Positions 32,860-44,689 are shown, numbered from the stretch's first letter. The stretch: DNA of 64,000 nucleotides from Norana najaformis (GCA_964023275.1 OZ029919.1:7230903-7294902), one strand, 5' to 3'. Notes: generated by a model from the letters alone, not told the origin. Numbers and translations: made by a program.

Positions 32860-33740
32860 TGCGCATCGGACTGGAAGTTATTCCATTGGCTATAGGGCGG
32901 AATAACATCAAACAGGCCGGAAATATTTTTATTCACAGGCGACTGGGGCTGCAATGCATAGTTATATACACGCTTAATATATATAGATCAACATCTACGG
33001 CCGTCGGCAGCAGAGAAACGTAGTCGCATAGAAACCAAATTTATGTAGCGCAGGCATCATGGCTGGCCTCCGTCATATTAACAACTGCATCGTTGTCTCG
33101 AAAGGCAAAAATAGTGGAAAGCGGTGTTGAATTTGAATAGCTTCAATAAAAATTTGCGAACTTTGACGGAAAGTAAAATACCTGACACTCGCGCGTGCCT
33201 GTTATTACGCAGTATTTTTCCGAACAGATGACAGAAATACCGGAACCTGAAATATGGCCGCAACTTGTCATGTTTTGTTGCAACATTTTCGACATGGATG
33301 AAGTGCTGCGGAGTAGAAACAATCGCACGGTACTCGTGCGACAGGGCACGTTTAAACGGCAAAACTAACTCTATGATGTGCTCGTTGGTTCCAAATTTTC
33401 ATACTTTTATTTGTAGAATATTTCTGACTGTTTTTGCGCATGAGAGCCCTTCATTTTTCGCTCAGCAGAATTCACCATCAGGTTCATTCACACACCCCTC
33501 GTTGCTTCCTAACTGCAATGTCCTTTTGCGGGTTGTGGATGGCCTGACGACCTGGCTTGAGCTGGAGCTCACTGTGTGATAAATATTTGGCCTTGAGTTT
33601 TCTCCCATCTGAAATTTTTCGTTGCTTTGGAGTTTCCTTGACTGGATAACAAACTGTTCTGCTGCGGACTGTTACCTGCCGTTGTTGCACTAAATTATTC
33701 TCCCACTGAGGAAGAGACGGGCAGACGTTTGCAGGTAGCG
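32860..33740. other. No recognisable gene
   Basis: Frames of 94, 68, 104 and 68 codons overlap on both strands at 33078-33690. None shows a domain, and they compete for the same DNA. Confidence 0.3.
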
Positions 33741-33757
33741 ACTGACGGACATATCGA

Positions 33758-33835
33758 GACTCTCTCTCTCTGTCTCTCTCTCTCTCGCTCTCTCTCTCCC
33801 TCTCTGTCTCTGTATCTCTCTCTCACGCACACACA
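33758..33835. repeat. (TCTC)n/(CACA)n microsatellite
   Basis: CTCTCTCTCTCTGTCTCTCT then CACGCACACACACAAAC. Source of an R/E-rich minus-strand frame. Confidence 0.9.
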
Positions 33836-34049
33836 CAAACAAGCATGTGCTGAAAGAGATTGGCAGACGTAACCAGGCAATCAGGCAGGCAGGCAGGTCG
33901 AAGGAGAGTTTGTGTGAGCTGGCGTCTAAATTCTTGACTCTGGAGATCGGGGGTGGGTGGGTGTGTGGGGCTTTGCCACGTGGGTGATAATCCACAAGTC
34001 ATTAAATATAATTATTGGTTTTCAACGCGCTGGCATCCATCCCCCTCTC

Positions 34050-34162
34050 CCTTCCAGGGATTCTTCGTCACTCCTGCAGTCCGGTCATCCCTCATTCCTC
34101 TCTACCTTCCGCTCTGCCTTCCAGGCACTCTGCCGCACTCCTGCAGTCCGGTCATCCCTCGA
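34050..34162. repeat. 67-bp tandem duplication
   Basis: cactcctgcagtccggtcat followed by CCCTC occurs at 34069 and 34136, each preceded by CTTCCAGG. The three plus-strand frames across it are artefacts of the duplication. Confidence 0.8.
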
Positions 34163-34164
34163 AC

Positions 34165-34970
34165 CCTCACTGGTTCCCCCGCCAGATCGTTCAGATCTTC
34201 CCTTTACCAATAACGCGGTGCGGGCACTTGTTGCGAATGCATTTGTAATTCAGACAATAGGTCTGCTTGAATAATGAAGTGAAAGGAAGGCCTCCTGTTG
34301 CGAAGTGACACGCTTCCATCTTCCGTTGCTCACTTCCGTCCAATTGCTCCCCGCTGGGGCTCCCCTACCTAGGCTATTCATCTCTCATGCTTTGCAATTA
34401 TCACAGCCAGTTTCATCCTAATGATTGGATTTGGATCACCGATCTGCGCAACTACTGGCGGCCATATTGCCTCTTAATTCCGCCATGAAAGGCAAATCGT
34501 AATTCTCAGGTCCCTGCCAAGCCACCCACCGATTTGAATATAAAGCCTTCGGCTGCACAGTTTCACCATGAATCATTAAGATGGAGTTGGCTAAACTGAT
34601 GCGTAGAACGATATAACAAGCTCAGCGGGTGAATTCGGGTTCCTGGAATTACTTTTAGCTGGCACGCCGACTGAATTGTAAGGTCAGGTCGTATTGGCTC
34701 TAACATTTTTTAAATCGTATTATGTTGCTTAATTCTTTTGCTGACCGGCATGACTATAATTATAGCCCTCCTACTGCAACTAAAAACTTGGGTATTATTC
34801 GTCTGGCCAAGGGTGAGCATATACATGTACATATTATCAGTACTTTAGAACTCGTCTTTTTGCGGAATGAATGAATATCTTGTAGAGGCGCTATATAGAT
34901 TTACTAAACGAGAGAGTATTTAGTGAATTCATAGACTGAAATAGGTCAGTTTGAAATATATATATCTGTA
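34165..34970. other. GC-normal, low-repeat DNA
   Basis: No frame of note and no repeat. This is one of the few stretches without any recognisable mobile-element sequence, so a regulatory role is possible but unsupported. AGAGGCGCTATATAGATTT at 34886-34904 looks like an isolated LINE tail end. Confidence 0.25.
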
Positions 34971-34974
34971 GTGA

Positions 34975-35055
34975 AGAGGAGGAGGAGGAGGAGGGGGAGG
35001 AGGAGGAGGAGGAAGTGGGGGAGGAGGAGGATAGGGAGGAAAAGAAGGGGGAGGA
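34975..35055. repeat. Polypurine (GGA)n tract
   Basis: GAGGAGGAGGAGGAGGGGGA and similar continue for about 80 bases with no pyrimidine except two T. Confidence 0.9.
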
Positions 35056-35059
35056 TTAA

Positions 35060-37380
35060 TAACAAATGTAATATAAATTTCTTAAATAAGACAGTGACAC
35101 TTTTATTAAAGAATAGTGAATCAAATTTAGCACTATGATGCAGCCAGAGTAGAAAGTACGAGAGACTGGCTTCTTTTCCTTAGCCTACGCATGTACGCAG
35201 AGGGAGCCAGTGGTCTTCTTGATTTAATCCTCGCATCCAGTGTCCTGTGATGTACTCATTCTGTAGATATCAGTATCCAGTTGAGTGTGTAGAGCTCGCA
35301 GCTCTGCAGATGAAAATAGTGACTACCATTTAGATAGGCTAAAATTGATCAAGTATTTTAAAACTTTTAAATTCTGAGGCACAGAATGTTAGGAGCAAAG
35401 TGAAATAAGCATGTAATAACTTGCCATCCAAGGAACAAAAAAACAATGATCTTGTTTGATTGCACTGATATGCATATAGGTATTGATTGCTTCAACACGT
35501 CTGCTAGAACGGCTTTATTCATAGGTGGCGTTGTGGAATGGCTTTACTTGAGTTGTAAACTTGATTCTTTGTAAATGCTTGATATCAGGAGATAGGAACT
35601 GCAGTAATAAGTGGAGGTAAACATGGTGTCATTCTGAATACCAGCATTTCAAGGACGTAAAATTCAGGCTGACTGCCGGCAGTCTGATCATATAGGCTAA
35701 AATGTCTGTCGTATGATGATGAAGATGATGATGATGGAGTTCTCTGCCCGCTGGCTTATACCACCCGGGGATGAAATGAGTGAGGTGGTTTCCGGTTACC
35801 TTCCTCACAGACATTTGTGGGTTATAAACTTGTCCAAGGTCGCAACTCAGTGGCTCGAGTCATATAGGCTTTCAAATCTACGATTATATGGACAAATCTC
35901 CTTGACCATCGAGACTGGAAACCCCATCATAATTATTATTTTCTTGATCTTGTTAACAAGCGAGCACAAGCTGTAAACATACGTTTGCAACCAAATTTAT
36001 TTGTGACAACTGTATATCTTAAGGATTGTTTTGTTACTTTTTCATGGAAAAGAATTGGCCATGACTCATGCAGATAACTGTAATCCTGATCATGTCAAAC
36101 ATAATCAGTGGTTTTATAGTCATGCTCTTCATTTTTGGAGGCTTTTTTATCTTTGTGAAGAGTCCTAGTGATATCATATTTCACATTCCAACATTGCTGT
36201 TGTGACGTTTCTGTTTGTTGAAGGAAATGTTCAGCGTTTTAGTAAAATATTCATTGATTTCTAGTTATGGTATTCCACGTTTACTGCCTGAGCAAGACTT
36301 TCATCATGCATTGCTCCTCCTTTTCATCCGTCCTTCCCTCATAACCGTTTTCATATTCTTAGATCTGCCTCTGCAGTTTCTATCCTCGACGTCTGAGCTG
36401 TCACCGTAAATTTGAGGGTAATTTTAAGCCCAGCCAACGCAACCGACACTGGTAATCAGCTCCGTTTTGGTTTTACGCCGACATGGTTGTTCATGTTGAA
36501 CCGTGCTTTGGATTTATTGCTTAGTGCATTTTCGTTTTACGACAACTCATCTGATCGAACGGATTAAGACTTCGTATGCGCATATCTGCTACAAGTTTGT
36601 ATTTCAAACTTTGTATAAGTCGCGCTATTGTTGTTGCGATTAGACAGCCATCTGGCGACTTTCAGCCATCGCGGTTAATGATGGCCGTAAGGCGTTTTAT
36701 AATAAAATAAATGCGATCGAAATATTTCAAGAGCGCAATTAACTGATGCCTTTAACTAAATCAAAAACACGCTGAAGTTCCGAGCTACGATGGGAATTTT
36801 TTAATCTGCTAATGTGTCCTAACGAGTTGTGTTAAACGTCGCTGGCGTCTGTATAAGTGGCTCGCAGATGTTCGGGAAGCGTGAGGTATGCAGGGACGCT
36901 ATAATTAATAATAGATCTGCCACCTGGTGACGGATGAAGAATATTATTTACTTTGAAAGAAACCTCGATTAGTTTTGTTGTTTTCTTATTATTGTTCTTG
37001 TATGTTAAAGCGGGGGCCTTTGGTCTCGTTATTCGTGTTATTCTTTTGCGATTATTTTGTTAGATGACCCCAGTGTTATGCCGCCGACCAGCTTATGACT
37101 TGGTCAGAGCTTTCTTTACTGCAGCAATCGTACAGCAACTGTTTGATTTGCTACCAGTATTAAGAAGATCAAAGCCACCAAACACATAAGCACAAGTAGG
37201 AGAACCGACGGGGATGACAGTAATAAGTTTGAATTTCCTGAAATCAAAATCTAATTTCGTTTTCTGTGTTTTCGTGGTCAGACCATTAAAGACTAAATGT
37301 GTTAGCCGAAGGGCATGAAAAAGAATTTTGCCAAAGAAACTCTTGTGATAGTTCATAATGCTTTTACACAGTCCATACAC
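35060..37380. other. No recognisable gene
   Basis: A short GATGATGAAGATGATGATGA run is at 35714-35735. A 137-codon minus frame (37093-37506) overlaps the family B repeat at its start and lacks a domain. Bases 36440-36930 are free of simple repeats. Confidence 0.3.
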
Positions 37381-37510
37381 GGGGACCTTAGCGTGGCGCC
37401 CATTCAAACGGGCAGCAGTGGTGAAGGATCTTACCTGATAAATTCCCTGAAAAATGAGCAGGGTCGAGGCCATACGGTCGCTATAGAAAAACGTGTACAT
37501 TAACATTTAC
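37381..37510 (+). mobile_element. Family B repeat 3' end
   Basis: The cleanest copy: GGCGCCCATTCAAACGGGCA, GTGGTGAAGGATCTTACC, AAAAATGAGCAGGGTCGAGG, CCATACGGTCGCTATAGAAA, then CGTGTACATTAACATTTAC. Confidence 0.75.
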
Positions 37511-37514
37511 CAGG

Positions 37515-38080
37515 TGAGTGTAAAATTAATGTAGCACCGCGCTTTAGGTCCAACGGTGAGAAGCATGACCAGGAATCATTAGGCGACCAGTTGCCACCTA
37601 ATTTCTTAAAACCTGCAAATTTGTTTTATTTTGACAGTGGCATTTGTACAACAGCCGCATTCAGTAGGCCTACTCAAGGCCTGAATTGTGGTACGGGGAT
37701 CAACTGGTGGCCATCTATGGAACCACAGAATGTGGCTTTCAGGGCCAGAGCAGTTTATCCTTGTTTCCTAGTGCAAACTGAAACAAAGGCACTGTTTGAT
37801 TGTGTATCATTATAGGTGCATGAGAAACGAAAGTCGCTTATCAGTGGAAGCAATTATAAGGGCTGACCGAATGACATCACCCACGCTGGATTGTAATGAG
37901 AAAATGATGACTCAGCAGAATTTGATAGCCTTCTGATGGAAGTCTCCGTGGTTTGTTTCAAAGCTGACCGGATGGTTTAATTGAGGGAGGAAGGGAAGGA
38001 GGGAGAGAGTGTAGCACGGAGGGGAGGTTGACGGATCAAATGATGATCAGATAACAAGCACAGGCTCTGTCATGTTAAGT
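37515..38080. other. No recognisable gene
   Basis: A 74-codon frame lacks a domain. A GGGAGGAAGGGAAGGAGGGA polypurine stretch lies at 37985-38005. Confidence 0.3.
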
Positions 38081-38082
38081 AG

Positions 38083-39789
38083 TAATAATAATAATAATAA
38101 TAATAAGACAATTTATATAGCGCCGTAACACGGCCGAGGCCGAAGAAAAGGGCGCTGTACATAAGTTCAGGCGACAATAGAAAATTAACTACAGTCATAC
38201 GATAATTTAAATAGAAACGTTTTAAGCCCTTTCTTAAAGTTATCCAAGGAGGGAGCATTCTTCACGTGGTCGGGAAGGCTATTCCACGCAGTGGGTCCGG
38301 CAATCGAGAAAGAGCTTTCGCCGAACCGCGTGGTAGACCTTGGGACCTGCAGATGGTTCCTCGACGAGGACCTCAGCCGACATCTGTTCTCATTATCTCC
38401 GACTCGAATACAAAATTCGGAGATGTAGTCTGGCATGAGGCCATTCAGTGCCTTGAAAGTGATCAGACATAGTTTGTACGTTATCCGTTGAGGAACGCGC
38501 AGCCAGTGCAGATTGTCGCGCAGCAGGTCACTAATATGATCGGATGGTGTCCGGCCGTAGATGACACGTGCTGCAGAGTTCAGCACTGACTGCACCCGAT
38601 CTAGCTGGCAAGCAGGCAGCCCCGATAGTAGGCTGTTGCAGTAGTCAACCCTGGAGACTATGAAGCTGTTGACCAAGGTGATGGCTGTCGAGGTAGGAAT
38701 CAGTCTGCGGATGGACTTTATTCGACGCATTTGATAGAAACAGCCCCGAACAAGTTGACTCACATGGGCCGACCTGGTCAAACAGCTGTCGAAGTGTACT
38801 CCAAGGTTGCGGATGGTGTCGGCTGGTCGAACTACTGCCTCGTTGACGGCGAATGAACTGTCGTTGAGTAGATGCTGACGTCGGAGAGTGGTGCACCATA
38901 GGAACTCAGACTTCGATGGATTGAGTCTGAGACGGTTGGAAGCCATCCACTCCGAAATGCGTTCAATACACAGCAGCACTCTCTGTTTCAACTCCGTGGT
39001 TTGCGTTGGCTCACAGAAGAAGTAGAGTTGTGTATCGTCCGCATAGAAGTGGTGGAGGAGACCATGGGCTTGTATAATCTTCTCCACGTCAGCTGTGTAT
39101 AGCACGAAGAGGAGGGGCCCGAGGACTGATCCCTGTGGGACGCCACAGGTGACCAGTCTAGGTGGTGTTGCCTCCCCGGCCAAGTGGACAGATTGAGTGC
39201 GGCCTCTGATATAGGATTCAAGCCAACTCAGCACTTCATCCTTGACTCCGAACGTGCGCGACAGACGCTCGAGCAGGATGTCATGGTCAACAGTGTCAAA
39301 TGCAGCCGACATGTCAAGAAGTGACAGAAGTGCTAGTTGGCCCGAATCGATGGCGTTAACTAAATCAGAGAAAACTTTAAGAAGTGCCGTTTCGGTGGAG
39401 TGGCCGCGCCTGTATGCAGACTGGAATCGAGGGAGAAGGTGCGATTCAGACAGGTACTCGGTGAGCTGTTGGTGAGCAATCCGCTCGAGCACTTTTGAGA
39501 TGAAAGTTAAGTTGGAGACCGGTCTGAAATTCGCAGGCGACGACTCATCGATTCCAGCTGTTTTAGGAAGTGGTCTGACCATAGCATGTTTCCATTTTGA
39601 TGGAAAGCGGCCGGTGGCAAATGAACAGTTAAACATCCGGGCAATAAAATTGGCCAACAGTGGAGCCGCCTCCTTCATCAACCATGCCGGAAGTATGTCA
39701 AGGGGGCACTGTTTCGCAGGTGACAATAGAATTACCTTGACGACATCTTCTGCTGTGATCGGTCTGAACTCGTGCATGCCCGGGGATGA
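38083..39789 (-). mobile_element. 5'-truncated CR1/L2-type LINE with intact reverse transcriptase
   Basis: The element reads on the minus strand. Its 5' end, at about 39789, falls inside ORF2, where TATA/CATA-rich flank begins, so the endonuclease domain and ORF1 are missing. Its 3' end is an ACAGCGCCC...GGCGCTATATAAATTGTC end with a (TTA)n tail at 38083-38106. A stem AGCGCC/GGCGCT (38119-38124 with 38153-38158 region) sits in the 3' end. Target-site duplication was not found. A shorter copy of the same 3' end is at 18948. Confidence 0.9.
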
Positions 39790-39990
39790 GTATATGTTTA
39801 CACATACAGATATATTATACGTATAAATATACATATATAGATATATGTGTCTGTAATCAGATACTAGTGTGGCCATAATGCAGATAGATATTATTGCTTT
39901 AGGTAGATCGTAAAGTTCGCCAACTGTGAATGTTTCAAAACTTTCAGTTTGGATTTTACGATAAATAGATAAATTGTAAAGGAAGACCAT
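38185..39990 (-). CDS. LINE ORF2 fragment: reverse transcriptase and C-terminal domain
   Basis: The 601-codon open frame has a LINE-derived part from about residue 69 (SSPGMHEFRPITAEDVV); residues 1-68 are flank read through in frame. In order: finger/palm start with SPANFRPVSNLTFISKVLER (150s-160s), motif A SLLDMSAAFDTVDH (223-236; aspartates 226 and 232), motif B GVPQGSVLGPLLF (283-295), motif C FYADDTQLY (315-323; the Y-A-D-D catalytic aspartates), thumb and connector with RLRLNPSKSEFLW (353-365) and IRNLGVHFDS (393-402), then the C-terminal signature FSIAGPTAWNSLPDHVKN (561-578) and FKKGLKTFLFKL (585-596). This is the CR1/L2 group pattern. A full ORF2 has an N-terminal endonuclease of about 250 residues, absent here. 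There are no stops or frameshifts, so the copy is young, but without a promoter or endonuclease it cannot move by itself. Confidence 0.9.
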   Translation of the reverse strand: MVFLYNLSIYRKIQTESFETFTVGELYDLPKAIISICIMATLVSDYRHIYLYMYIYTYNISVCVNIYSSPGMHEFRPITAEDVVKVILLSPAKQCPLDILPAWLMKEAAPLLANFIARMFNCSFATGRFPSKWKHAMVRPLPKTAGIDESSPANFRPVSNLTFISKVLERIAHQQLTEYLSESHLLPRFQSAYRRGHSTETALLKVFSDLVNAIDSGQLALLSLLDMSAAFDTVDHDILLERLSRTFGVKDEVLSWLESYIRGRTQSVHLAGEATPPRLVTCGVPQGSVLGPLLFVLYTADVEKIIQAHGLLHHFYADDTQLYFFCEPTQTTELKQRVLLCIERISEWMASNRLRLNPSKSEFLWCTTLRRQHLLNDSSFAVNEAVVRPADTIRNLGVHFDSCLTRSAHVSQLVRGCFYQMRRIKSIRRLIPTSTAITLVNSFIVSRVDYCNSLLSGLPACQLDRVQSVLNSAARVIYGRTPSDHISDLLRDNLHWLRVPQRITYKLCLITFKALNGLMPDYISEFCIRVGDNENRCRLRSSSRNHLQVPRSTTRFGESSFSIAGPTAWNSLPDHVKNAPSLDNFKKGLKTFLFKLSYDCS

Positions 39991-40140
39991 GACTGGTGAA
40001 TAGACAATATCAATGAATTACATGAAATTCGTTTATGTCAATGAAGACATAACAAGATTTGGACAAAACATGAGAAAAGCACTAGCTGTGACAATGACCC
40101 AAAAAATGGAGGTCATTTATTTGCACCAGTTGCCTCCCTC
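39800..40140. other. AT-rich flank of the LINE
   Basis: 39800-39850 is TATA/CATA-type simple sequence. No gene. Confidence 0.4.
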
Positions 40141-40157
40141 CAAATGGATGGCATCAG

Positions 40158-40245
40158 AATTGATGATGATGACAATGGTGATGGTGGTGGTGGTGGTGAT
40201 GATGATGATGATGACGACGATGATGATGATGACGACGACGATGAT
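40158..40245. repeat. (GATG)/(GAC) triplet microsatellite
   Basis: TGATGATGATGACAATGGTG, then GATGATGATGATGACGACGA. Opposed I/V-rich and M/T-rich frames result. Confidence 0.85.
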
Positions 40246-40249
40246 GACT

Positions 40250-42640
40250 ACGCGCTTATTTACATCCATATGTCTTATGCTATTGGGGCTAAGGCACAAA
40301 CACAGCCTCAATGACAGAATGCCTTTTAAACCTCCCAGCGTGCATTGGTACCTTGGTGGATGAAGCAGGGAGGCCTGAGTGGGCAGTGGGTGGCCTGGCA
40401 TTTTGTAGACAGTCACCCATCCAAATACGGTACTAACTTGAAGTTGCTTAGCTTGATTGTACCTGCTAGTGATCTGCCAGTGATGTACCATCAGCTTCTA
40501 GCTCCAGAAAAAGACTTGGACTAATACAAGCATGAGCAACACCATGTTTTGAAACATTATCTCTGGGACAATCTTGGAAAACTATTGATATTTTTTGTGT
40601 TACATGTTTCATTTCTACTGTGATACCGTTGTCATAGTTTTCTTGTACTATGAAGTACGTTTTGTTACATTAACTGTGAATAACAGGTATGTTCTTTGGA
40701 TGGTACAATTCTGATTAAAGCAGAAATCATCTAAGAACAACATTTAAGTTTACCACTTTCGGTACTCAATCTAATAAACCAGGCACAGTTCTAAATACAC
40801 CATTTTGAAGAATCAGTCGTTGTTGCCCACTGTGAGACAGTTTTGCATAAGGACTGACCATAGTAACGTCTGGCCGTAGGTTACGTTGAATGTACTTTAT
40901 GACCCAGACAATTACTGGTATGTCCATAAGTGCTCTTGATACATTAATGTCTGATATTTCCAGATATGAGGGTTTTCAGATTAAAAATGGAAAAATTGAT
41001 CTTAATGTCTCATTTACATGATTGTATTTCTCTGTTTGTGGTTTTAGTTACTGATTGGTATGAAAAGCATTCTGGCATACTAGTCTGTTACTTGTAGAGA
41101 CCTAGTGCCATTTATATTAACATTTTAAAGATTAGGTATTTCACACTTGAGCAAAAACACTTGGTTAGCTGAGTATAGTTAGCTGTCCAGGAGCTATCCT
41201 GAGCTTTTCTTGAACAATCTTCCAGCATAACTCTTACTGCAAAATGTTCTTTGACGAGCATTGCACAAGGTGCTGGTCAAGAAACATTTTGCAGTTACTG
41301 GCAAATTTTAGGTTTGTTACACAGTGCTTTTTGGAGATTTTTAAAGATGCTTTGCAAATTTGCAGACACTTTGAAAACAGCGTTTTGATACATTGGATTT
41401 TTATAGGTTCTTGTAATGTTCATTTGATTGGAAATGAGAACCAAAGACGGTATTTGTCTGCAGCGGGTGTCGTAAGAAGAAACTAACAAGGTTGGTTTTG
41501 GGAATAAACTATGCCAGCCCTGTTTGCATTTTTCCATAGGGACAACTTGGTGTTCTAAGCAGAGGTGTAAAAAGGCTGTTAAGATGAGTTGACATGGTCA
41601 GTTTTTTCTTGCCACATTAGCATTCAGAATGGTTTTTAAGTTTTTTAGTGAGATATCTGAATTGTGATAATGAATTAAAAATTCCATAAATGCATATGGG
41701 CCTGAAATAGATGCCATTAGCATTAGTCTTAATAATGTGTTGGGCTGTAAAAGCCTGGCCCAAGAAACTGGACAGCCTGTGTCATGAAGATGGTGACGCT
41801 GATTGCAGTGTAAAAACTGTCGAAAGAAAATACAGAAACTGCAGAAAATTTATTGCTTGATCTGCAGTGTTAGCCATGGTTGAGCTTACCATCAATCAGT
41901 TTCTGCAGACAAGTTACAGCAAATTGTAGAAACTATTCTGGCCTAGTTGATTTGGTACTATTTTCTTTGGCATTTTTAGTTGTTAACGGAAACTTCACTA
42001 TGACACAATTCTCGGACACAAATCTCAACTCAGTTGATTAGGCACAATTCAAAAAATTGGATACATCATTTTGGGGACAAAATTCTGATTGGAGCTTTGC
42101 AACAAGACCATTCTGTACCCAGAAAAAGAATGAGATTGATACAGCTCTGAGCAACAGCCAACTTTTCAAACTTTACTTCTGGAGCAGTTGAACATTGCAA
42201 CAAGACCATTCTGACAAAAACCATAGCTAGGCAAGCAGTCTTTGTAATGCCATTATTTTGATTGCTTCATGCTAATGAGACCACTATCGCTAGACCACTG
42301 GACAGCAGCTTGACACATAAGCAGAGACAGCTGTTGTTTGGAGTACAGAAGTTTGGAACTAAATCTTGGTTTTGTGATGTGCTTACAAATTGAATACGTC
42401 TGAATGTCCTGCTCAGCCGATGCTGTGCCGGGAGGAAATTGAAGAAAATCCCTCTGTTATAGGGTCTCAAGCTGTGGTATATTTATTTATCTTTTCCCTT
42501 CGACTTATTTTCCCTAGTTTTCTCGAGGACAGTAGTATGGCTCTGCCGTTGTTGGTAGTTTGAGCGGATTGTGGTGGTAGGTAAGGTGAGATAGGATAGG
42601 CAATGTATCGCTCATTTACATGCTAATTTCAGTGTTGGTA
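40250..42640. other. No recognisable gene
   Basis: Long T-rich stretch with frames no longer than about 80 codons. No LINE tail, SINE head or RNA gene seen. Confidence 0.35.
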
Positions 42641-42647
42641 GTCCTGA

Positions 42648-43108
42648 GGCATGGTCCTGGGGAAGAAGGGTCTTTTTGGCTTACGGTCCTTGGAGGCATG
42701 GTACTGGGGATGAAAGGACTATTGGCTTTTGGTCCTCAAAGGCATGGTCCTGGGAATGAAGGGACTATTGGCTTTTGGTCCTCAAAGGCATGGTACTGGG
42801 GATGAAGGGACTATTGGCCTTTGATCCTCAAAGGCATGGTACTGGCGATGAAAGGACTATTGGCTTTTGGTCCTCAAAGGCATGGTCCTGGGGATGAAAG
42901 GACTATTGGCTTTTGATCCTCAAAGGCATGGTACTGGGGATAAAGGGACTTTCGGCTTTTGGTCCTCAAAGGCATGGTCCTGGGATGAAGGGACTTTCGG
43001 CTTTTGGTCTGCAGAGGCATGTTCCTGAGGATGATAGGTCTTTTTGACTTTCGGTCTTCAGATGCATGATCCTGGGGATAAAGTTTGGTCCTGAGAAACA
43101 TGGTCCAG
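42648..43108. repeat. 46-bp minisatellite, about 10 units
   Basis: Units start ggcatggtcctgggga at 42648, 42695, 42741, 42787, 42833, 42879, 42925, 42971 and 43016, with diverged units to 43108. The period is 46, with one 47- and one 45-base unit. Outer units are more diverged than inner ones. Confidence 0.95.
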
Positions 43109-43184
43109 AGTTTGAAGGGTCATACACTGCAACAGCTAGCTTAACAGCTGTACAACTTATCCTTATGGATTGCATGGCTTGACA

Positions 43185-43255
43185 GCGAATTGTCAATTTC
43201 CTTGATGCAGTCAGATTCAAACTCTGCTGAATTAGCAGTCGGCCATCTTGCCAAC
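43185..43255 (-). mobile_element. Possible tRNA-derived SINE head
   Basis: The minus strand reads gttggcaagatggccgactg, then CTAATTCAGCAGAGTTTGAATC, resembling an A box and a B box about 25-30 bases apart. No second copy and no complete cloverleaf. Confidence 0.4.
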
Positions 43256-43259
43256 TACT

Positions 43260-43845
43260 GATGTTGTGTTGTTTCTGTCTTTGGCGTTCCTAATTAAACA
43301 AACGGGCCTAGATTACGCTCACTGCAGCTAATTGGTTTCATACTGAGGCATAACTTCAGATAAGGGTATGAAACCCCTTCAAAAAGAAAACAGCAGCTCT
43401 CCCTGCCGGAGGGGCTCAGCTTCTGACGTGTGCCTAGTATCGTATTGGTCTGGGCGGCTTTGTTAATTCATTTGAATCTCCAAGCTAGTTGTTTTCTTAT
43501 GTAGATATTCCTATTGGGTCCGTTTGGTTACCATTTCTGAGCAGTCATCAGTGGGCTGTGCAGTTCTGTTTACCAGAGGCTGTTAATTTTCGAGCCAGAA
43601 TTAATTGTAACGCAATCTCTTTTTAATTGAGTCCAAGTAATGAAAACCTTTGAAACTGCCGAAAGGGGCGTGAAATACCCTTTCTTTTCCAACCAGTGTG
43701 CCTCCGTTAAATGTCCCAAGGCTGCCAGTCTGCCTGGATCTCACCTCGACCGACCGGAGTTGATGCGTAACGATCTGAGTTGCTCACGGCGAGTGTCCGT
43801 CAGACATTTTCAATTATTGATCCTGCAAGTGAAGAAAGCACGAGA
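43260..43845. other. No recognisable gene
   Basis: An 81-codon frame (43640-43885) runs into the CAG repeat. No domain. Confidence 0.3.
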
Positions 43846-43849
43846 ATAT

Positions 43850-43925
43850 TCCGCAGCAGCAGCAGCAGCCGAAACAGGAGGATGATGGAACATTGTTGCC
43901 TCTGCTGTTGCTGCTGCTGCTGTAA
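43850..43925. repeat. (CAG)n and (CTG)n inverted triplet repeats
   Basis: GCAGCAGCAGCAGCAGCC at 43853-43870 and TGTTGCTGCTGCTGCTG at 43905-43922 are inverted with a spacer of about 35 bases. Confidence 0.85.
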
Positions 43926-43929
43926 GTGT

Positions 43930-44255
43930 GCCCGAGGCAACTTGTCGCACTTCCATGACTTCTGATGCGGGCTTCTGATGCGGGTATGCATGCAGAACTT
44001 GTTCTTTCTTGTCAGAAGGCGTTAGAAGCCTTGTAAAGAATATCGATGAATGGTTCCAGCCACTGACTGACCTTTACTTTGGTGCAAATGCAAAAACATT
44101 TTTCTTAGACCCAGAAGTGTATATTAGCTGCGGTTTAGATAGGTTGTGGTTGATTCCAAATGCTTTGTTGTTTCCCTTTAGTAGCAAAGGCTCATAAGCA
44201 AGTGCATCATTTGAAATTTAGTTTGTTGTCGAGCCATGGCATAATTATAGCAACG
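43930..44255. other. No recognisable gene
   Basis: A 62-codon frame at 44009 has no domain. Confidence 0.3.
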
Positions 44256-44256
44256 G

Positions 44257-44682
44257 TTTCCTTGTTGAAGAATGATTGTCTGTTGAGGAATGACTGCCTG
44301 TTGAGGAATGGTTGCCAGTTGAGGAATGGTTGCCTGTTGAGGAATGCCTGCCTGTTGAGGAATGATTGCCTGTTGAAGAATGATTTCCTTGTTGAGGAAT
44401 GATTGCCTGTTGAGGAATGGTTTCCTTGTTGAGGAATGATTGCCTGTTGAGGAATGGTTGCCTGTTGAGGAATGACTGCCTGTTGAGGAATGATTGCCTA
44501 TTGAGGAATGACTGCCTGTTGAGGAATGGTTGCCAGTTGAGGAATGGTTGCCTGTTGAGGAATGCCTGCCTGTTGAGGAATGATTGCCTGTTGAAGAATG
44601 GTTTCCTTGTTGAGGAATGATTGCCTGTTGAAGAATGGTTGCTTGCTGAGGAATGGTTGCATGTTGAGGAGCAGTTATCATG
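44257..44682. repeat. 18-bp minisatellite, about 23 units
   Basis: Unit of the type ttgaggaatgattgcctg. Variants include CAGTTGAGGAATGG and longer TTTCCTTGTTGAGGAATG units at 44257, 44387, 44424 and 44605. A block of several units around 44300-44400 is repeated in order around 44520-44615, so there is higher-order duplication. Periods divisible by three give LLRNDC and QQATIP frames on both strands; these are artefacts. Confidence 0.95.
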
Positions 44683-44689
44683 CAGCCCC

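Noticed and set aside
40625-40645. Second copy of the 6.1-kb foldback element (CCGTTGTCATAGTTTTC)
   Set aside because: Only about 16 shared bases without the rest of the arm; likely chance.
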